This document shows, piece after piece, positions 61,251 through 64,000 of a DNA stretch of 64,000 bases (within the stretch, counting starts at the first letter, position 1; the number at the start of each line of letters is the position of its first letter). Under the pieces are notes generated by a model, which was not told the DNA's origin, ran no database searches, and saw only the letters and a program-made list of their open reading frames with translations. Source of the stretch: Steromphala cineraria (lineage: Eukaryota > Mollusca > Gastropoda > Trochida > Trochidae); the NCBI GenBank assembly GCA_916613615.1, contig OU744726.1, positions 59,164,987 to 59,228,986 on the forward strand, given 5' to 3'. The translations under genes and the position numbers were made by a program.

Positions 61251-62980
61251 ATGTAAGAATTACCAATTTGGCTGCCCCTTTCATTTTCTAAGATTTATTC
61301 TCAATATTTAAATAATTTTCTAAGGTAAAATTTAATTGCAAAATGTATGTGTATTTGACATGGCCAAAAGGCCCTTGGGTCAAACTCACTTGAAGTAACT
61401 CTTGTAATTATGGGTGATTATGAGTGATGTAAAAATGTAAAGTCAACCATGTAAAAAGAACAACAATTGTTGCTGAGTTAGTTCTTGTGATACACACTCG
61501 TCATATACTACTGTTGAAGTTGAGGGTAGATATAATTGTGTTGACTGAGGTTCAAGAATATTTAACAAATTAATTCTGTCAGCGTCAATTCCATCATGTT
61601 TGTACTTTGACCCCGAGGTCACTAAAGACCTAACTTCTCTAAATAAGGTTGCCCCTTTTGATATCTAAAAGTAAGTTGCAGTTTGTTTTCCTCATAAAAT
61701 AGTTCACTTATTTATGTATCGTTATGTTACACCTTTTTATTTTCCAATTTCATAGGGCTTTTTTATTTTCTAGTCAAATGAATTTTGGTCTTAGAACACT
61801 TAGTTAATCATGACTTGATTGTTTTGATGTCTTCATGAATTTAGTTTGCATAAAGTTATCTTGAGATATTTATTCTGGCCAAACTTTGTTTCAAATGTAA
61901 AAGGCAAAACTGGAGCTGTAAAGTTAAGTAATGAATCCTTTTACAAAGTCAAAAGCATAAGAAATTTGTATAAATATTTCGATTTTATTTCTCAAGATGA
62001 CATTTCTGCAACTGTGTGTTATAAATTCATTCATGTGTTTGTTTGAAGTTTTATAATTTCTATGATGATATCATGTTATTATTTTCAGTAATGGAACCGA
62101 GTGAGAATTTTATTTTAGATTTTGTCTTCATGCATTTGGCTTGAGTGGTGGTTGTCATGTGCTAACAATTCATCGTTTACTGTTTTCCACTTCTGATAAA
62201 TGATAAATTCTGACATTGAAATAAACCATAATGTTGCTTTTTTCCACGAAAATATGAATTACTATGTGAATAACAAAAGAAGAAAATATCCAAGTGGTAT
62301 AGATTTGATGTGTTGCTGTGCAATACATATCTATCATCAGCCATATTGGAACAATGTCGGACATCAGTGAAAACAGAAAACTACTCAGAAATCCAGAAGA
62401 ATGCTTCTAACTTTACTTTCACGAGAATGCTTCTAACTTTATAAAGTTTTGCATGTTTGTGAGAAATAACAAAAATCATCACATGAAAAGAAAACCACAT
62501 AACCCTACAGTCAAGCCTTTCATAGCCATCTAGTTAAATACTAATCAAATGTTTGCTTTGCAAAGCACTGACTGCATGGTGATTACATGATTAAGTATAG
62601 TATTTGATAACTTGTTACTGACGTCATGAAGTGGAAAACTATATGGTAATGGTCTTGACCTTGGGATTGGCTTGTCATTTCAACCTCTGTCCTTTCCTCT
62701 CACATGGTTGGCCTTGACCCCATGACCTTTAACCTGTTTGACCTTTGTCAAGTTGGATGGTATATTGTACTGGAATGGGATATTGTCATCCAGATGGTTT
62801 CGTTTGTTCTTCTCCCTCTCCTTCCGCCCTCGCTCTCACTAATCTCATCTGCTAAATGACTCCATCCTTTGCCTCTTGACAGAATGCAGTTAAAGAGTCT
62901 GTTCGTGCATCTGTCATGTGTATGTTTGCTACTTGGTCACAGTCAACTAACGTGGGACTGAAATAGAACCAAGGAACAGG

Positions 62981-63418
62981 GGAGATTTTATTAGTGAAGG
63001 ACGTGATTAATATTCACAATGAAGATAGTACGACTTGAATATGTTTCTCTTTCTATGTTTTTATGGGCCGAAGTTAAAAGTGATGAAATTTCGATAAATT
63101 GATGTCACAAAAACATTCAGGTGAATATGGGAGATTTTATTAGTGAAGGACGTGATTAATATTCACAATGAAGATAGTACGACTTATATTTTTCGTTCTC
63201 TATGATTTTTATGGGCCGAAGTTAAAAATGATGAAATTTCTATAAAGAGATGTCACAAAAACATTCAGGTGAACATGGGAGACTTTATTAGTGAAGGACT
63301 TGATTAATATTCACAATGAAGATAGTACGACTTATATTTTTCGCTCTCTATGATTTTTATGGGCCTAAGTTAAAAATGATGAAATTTCTATAAAGAGATG
63401 CCACAAAAACATTCAGGC
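62981..63418. repeat. 148-bp x3 tandem array
   Basis: GGGAGATTTTATTAGTGAAG (or GGGAGACTTT...) starts at 62981, 63129 and 63277, exactly 148 bp apart, and each unit ends with CACAAAAACATTCAGG. The copies are about 93-96 percent alike by eye. No coding potential. Confidence 0.92.
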
Positions 63419-64000
63419 TGATAATCCTGTTCGTGCGTTTACTCATACGAATGCTTGATTAAGTAGAATTGACTTTAAAGATACATTATCAGAGTTCAAT
63501 ATTTCTAAAAGTAATTTTACTGTTTTTCTTGTATTTTTTGCAAAACATTGCGACCAACCTAGGGAAAATCGAACCATAATTCATTAAATAGGATATAATT
63601 TACCAAAATTACCGAAACGGCAGCTGACATAAAGGCCCGTCAAGTGTAGCCATCTCACAACTTCCTGTTTCTAAATATACGGGTGAAACCCGTCTTTGTT
63701 GTGCACGACTCAATTTGATTTTTTTTTCGAATTAGGTATTCGTTGCTACCAAAGTTGATACCCATCGAACACAGTTTTTACAGTAGTTGAGACACGGTGT
63801 AAATCATACACGCATAATGATTACATCACCGAAAGCGGGTTCGTTAAATGCTATGCCCTTTTTACAGGGGGTACTGTGCTTTTGGCGTCGAAATAAGTAT
63901 GTTATTGTTGATAAAAAATGTTAATGTGATGTCAGAATTTTGGCGAAAGATCTTTCTACAGAGTGATGTATTTATATTCTCAATAGCTAAATTTCATCAC

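Larger units (their letters stand above)
60912..64000 (+). other. Intron 24 or downstream sequence
   Basis: I find no convincing further alpha-2/delta exon. The next expected block (...V.ARF..T.GG..R.YP) is not encoded here in any frame I could follow. The stretch holds two tandem arrays (listed) and otherwise AT-rich sequence. A possible 12-base microexon at 62091-62102 is mentioned under findings. Confidence 0.6.

Noticed and set aside
62881..62921. Candidate exon after TTGACAG, with a good GTATGT donor
   Set aside because: The only open frame reads MQLKSLFVHLSC, which does not fit the expected alpha-2/delta sequence, and with the 62091 microexon it hits a stop at once.

Overview
This is an AT-rich animal genomic window carrying one large gene on the + strand, surrounded and filled by transposable-element debris and satellite-like arrays. 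The gene encodes a voltage-gated calcium channel alpha-2/delta subunit of the vertebrate CACNA2D1/2 type. I traced 24 coding exon positions by splice sites, reading phase and protein family, from the signal-peptide exon at 11292 to an exon ending at 60911 in the middle of a codon. They give about 700 residues. The family is usually about 1,000 to 1,200 residues long, so the 3' end lies to the right of the window. The organism is most likely a marine invertebrate, probably a lophotrochozoan and perhaps a bivalve mollusc. The reasons are the long introns, the abundant TTAA-flanked and foldback MITEs, the TCCG/GTCC-rich repeats headed by TACCCCCG or TAGCTCATC sequences, and the tRNA-derived SINE. 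That placement is an inference.

Layout. 1-11,000: no convincing gene; foldback and TIR elements, three broken LINE 3' ends (two here, one in intron 5) and two tandem arrays (5.46-6.37 kb; 6.69-8.80 kb, split by a MITE). 11,074-11,398: CpG-richer presumed promoter/5' UTR and exon 1. 18,208-20,688: exons 2-5. 20,689-36,405: 15.7-kb intron 5 with a GC-palindrome element, a 146-bp array, a 170-bp array, MITEs, a LINE remnant and a degenerate repeat field. 36,406-43,784: exons 6-13, covering the end of the VWA N-terminal region and the VWA domain. 44,595-50,540: three homologous, phase-0 alternative exons (14a, 14b, 14c). 53,756-60,911: exons 15-24, the Cache-like region and what follows. 60,912-64,000: intron or downstream sequence with an 89-bp x3 and a 148-bp x3 array.

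The most interesting results are these. (1) The segment just after the VWA domain is encoded by a cluster of three diverged alternative exons, one of which can also read into a stop. (2) Self-complementary MITEs with 9-bp target duplications sit 68 bp before that cluster and 50 bp after the next constitutive exon, so the transcript could pair across the whole cluster. (3) MITEs lie unusually close to splice sites throughout the gene. (4) The predicted channel subunit has RRQ where vertebrate alpha-2/delta-1 has the gabapentin-site RRR, and its MIDAS lacks the usual threonine.

All exon calls are manual predictions from one sequence. No alignment or transcript data were available, and residue numbers assume the isoform that uses exon 14c.
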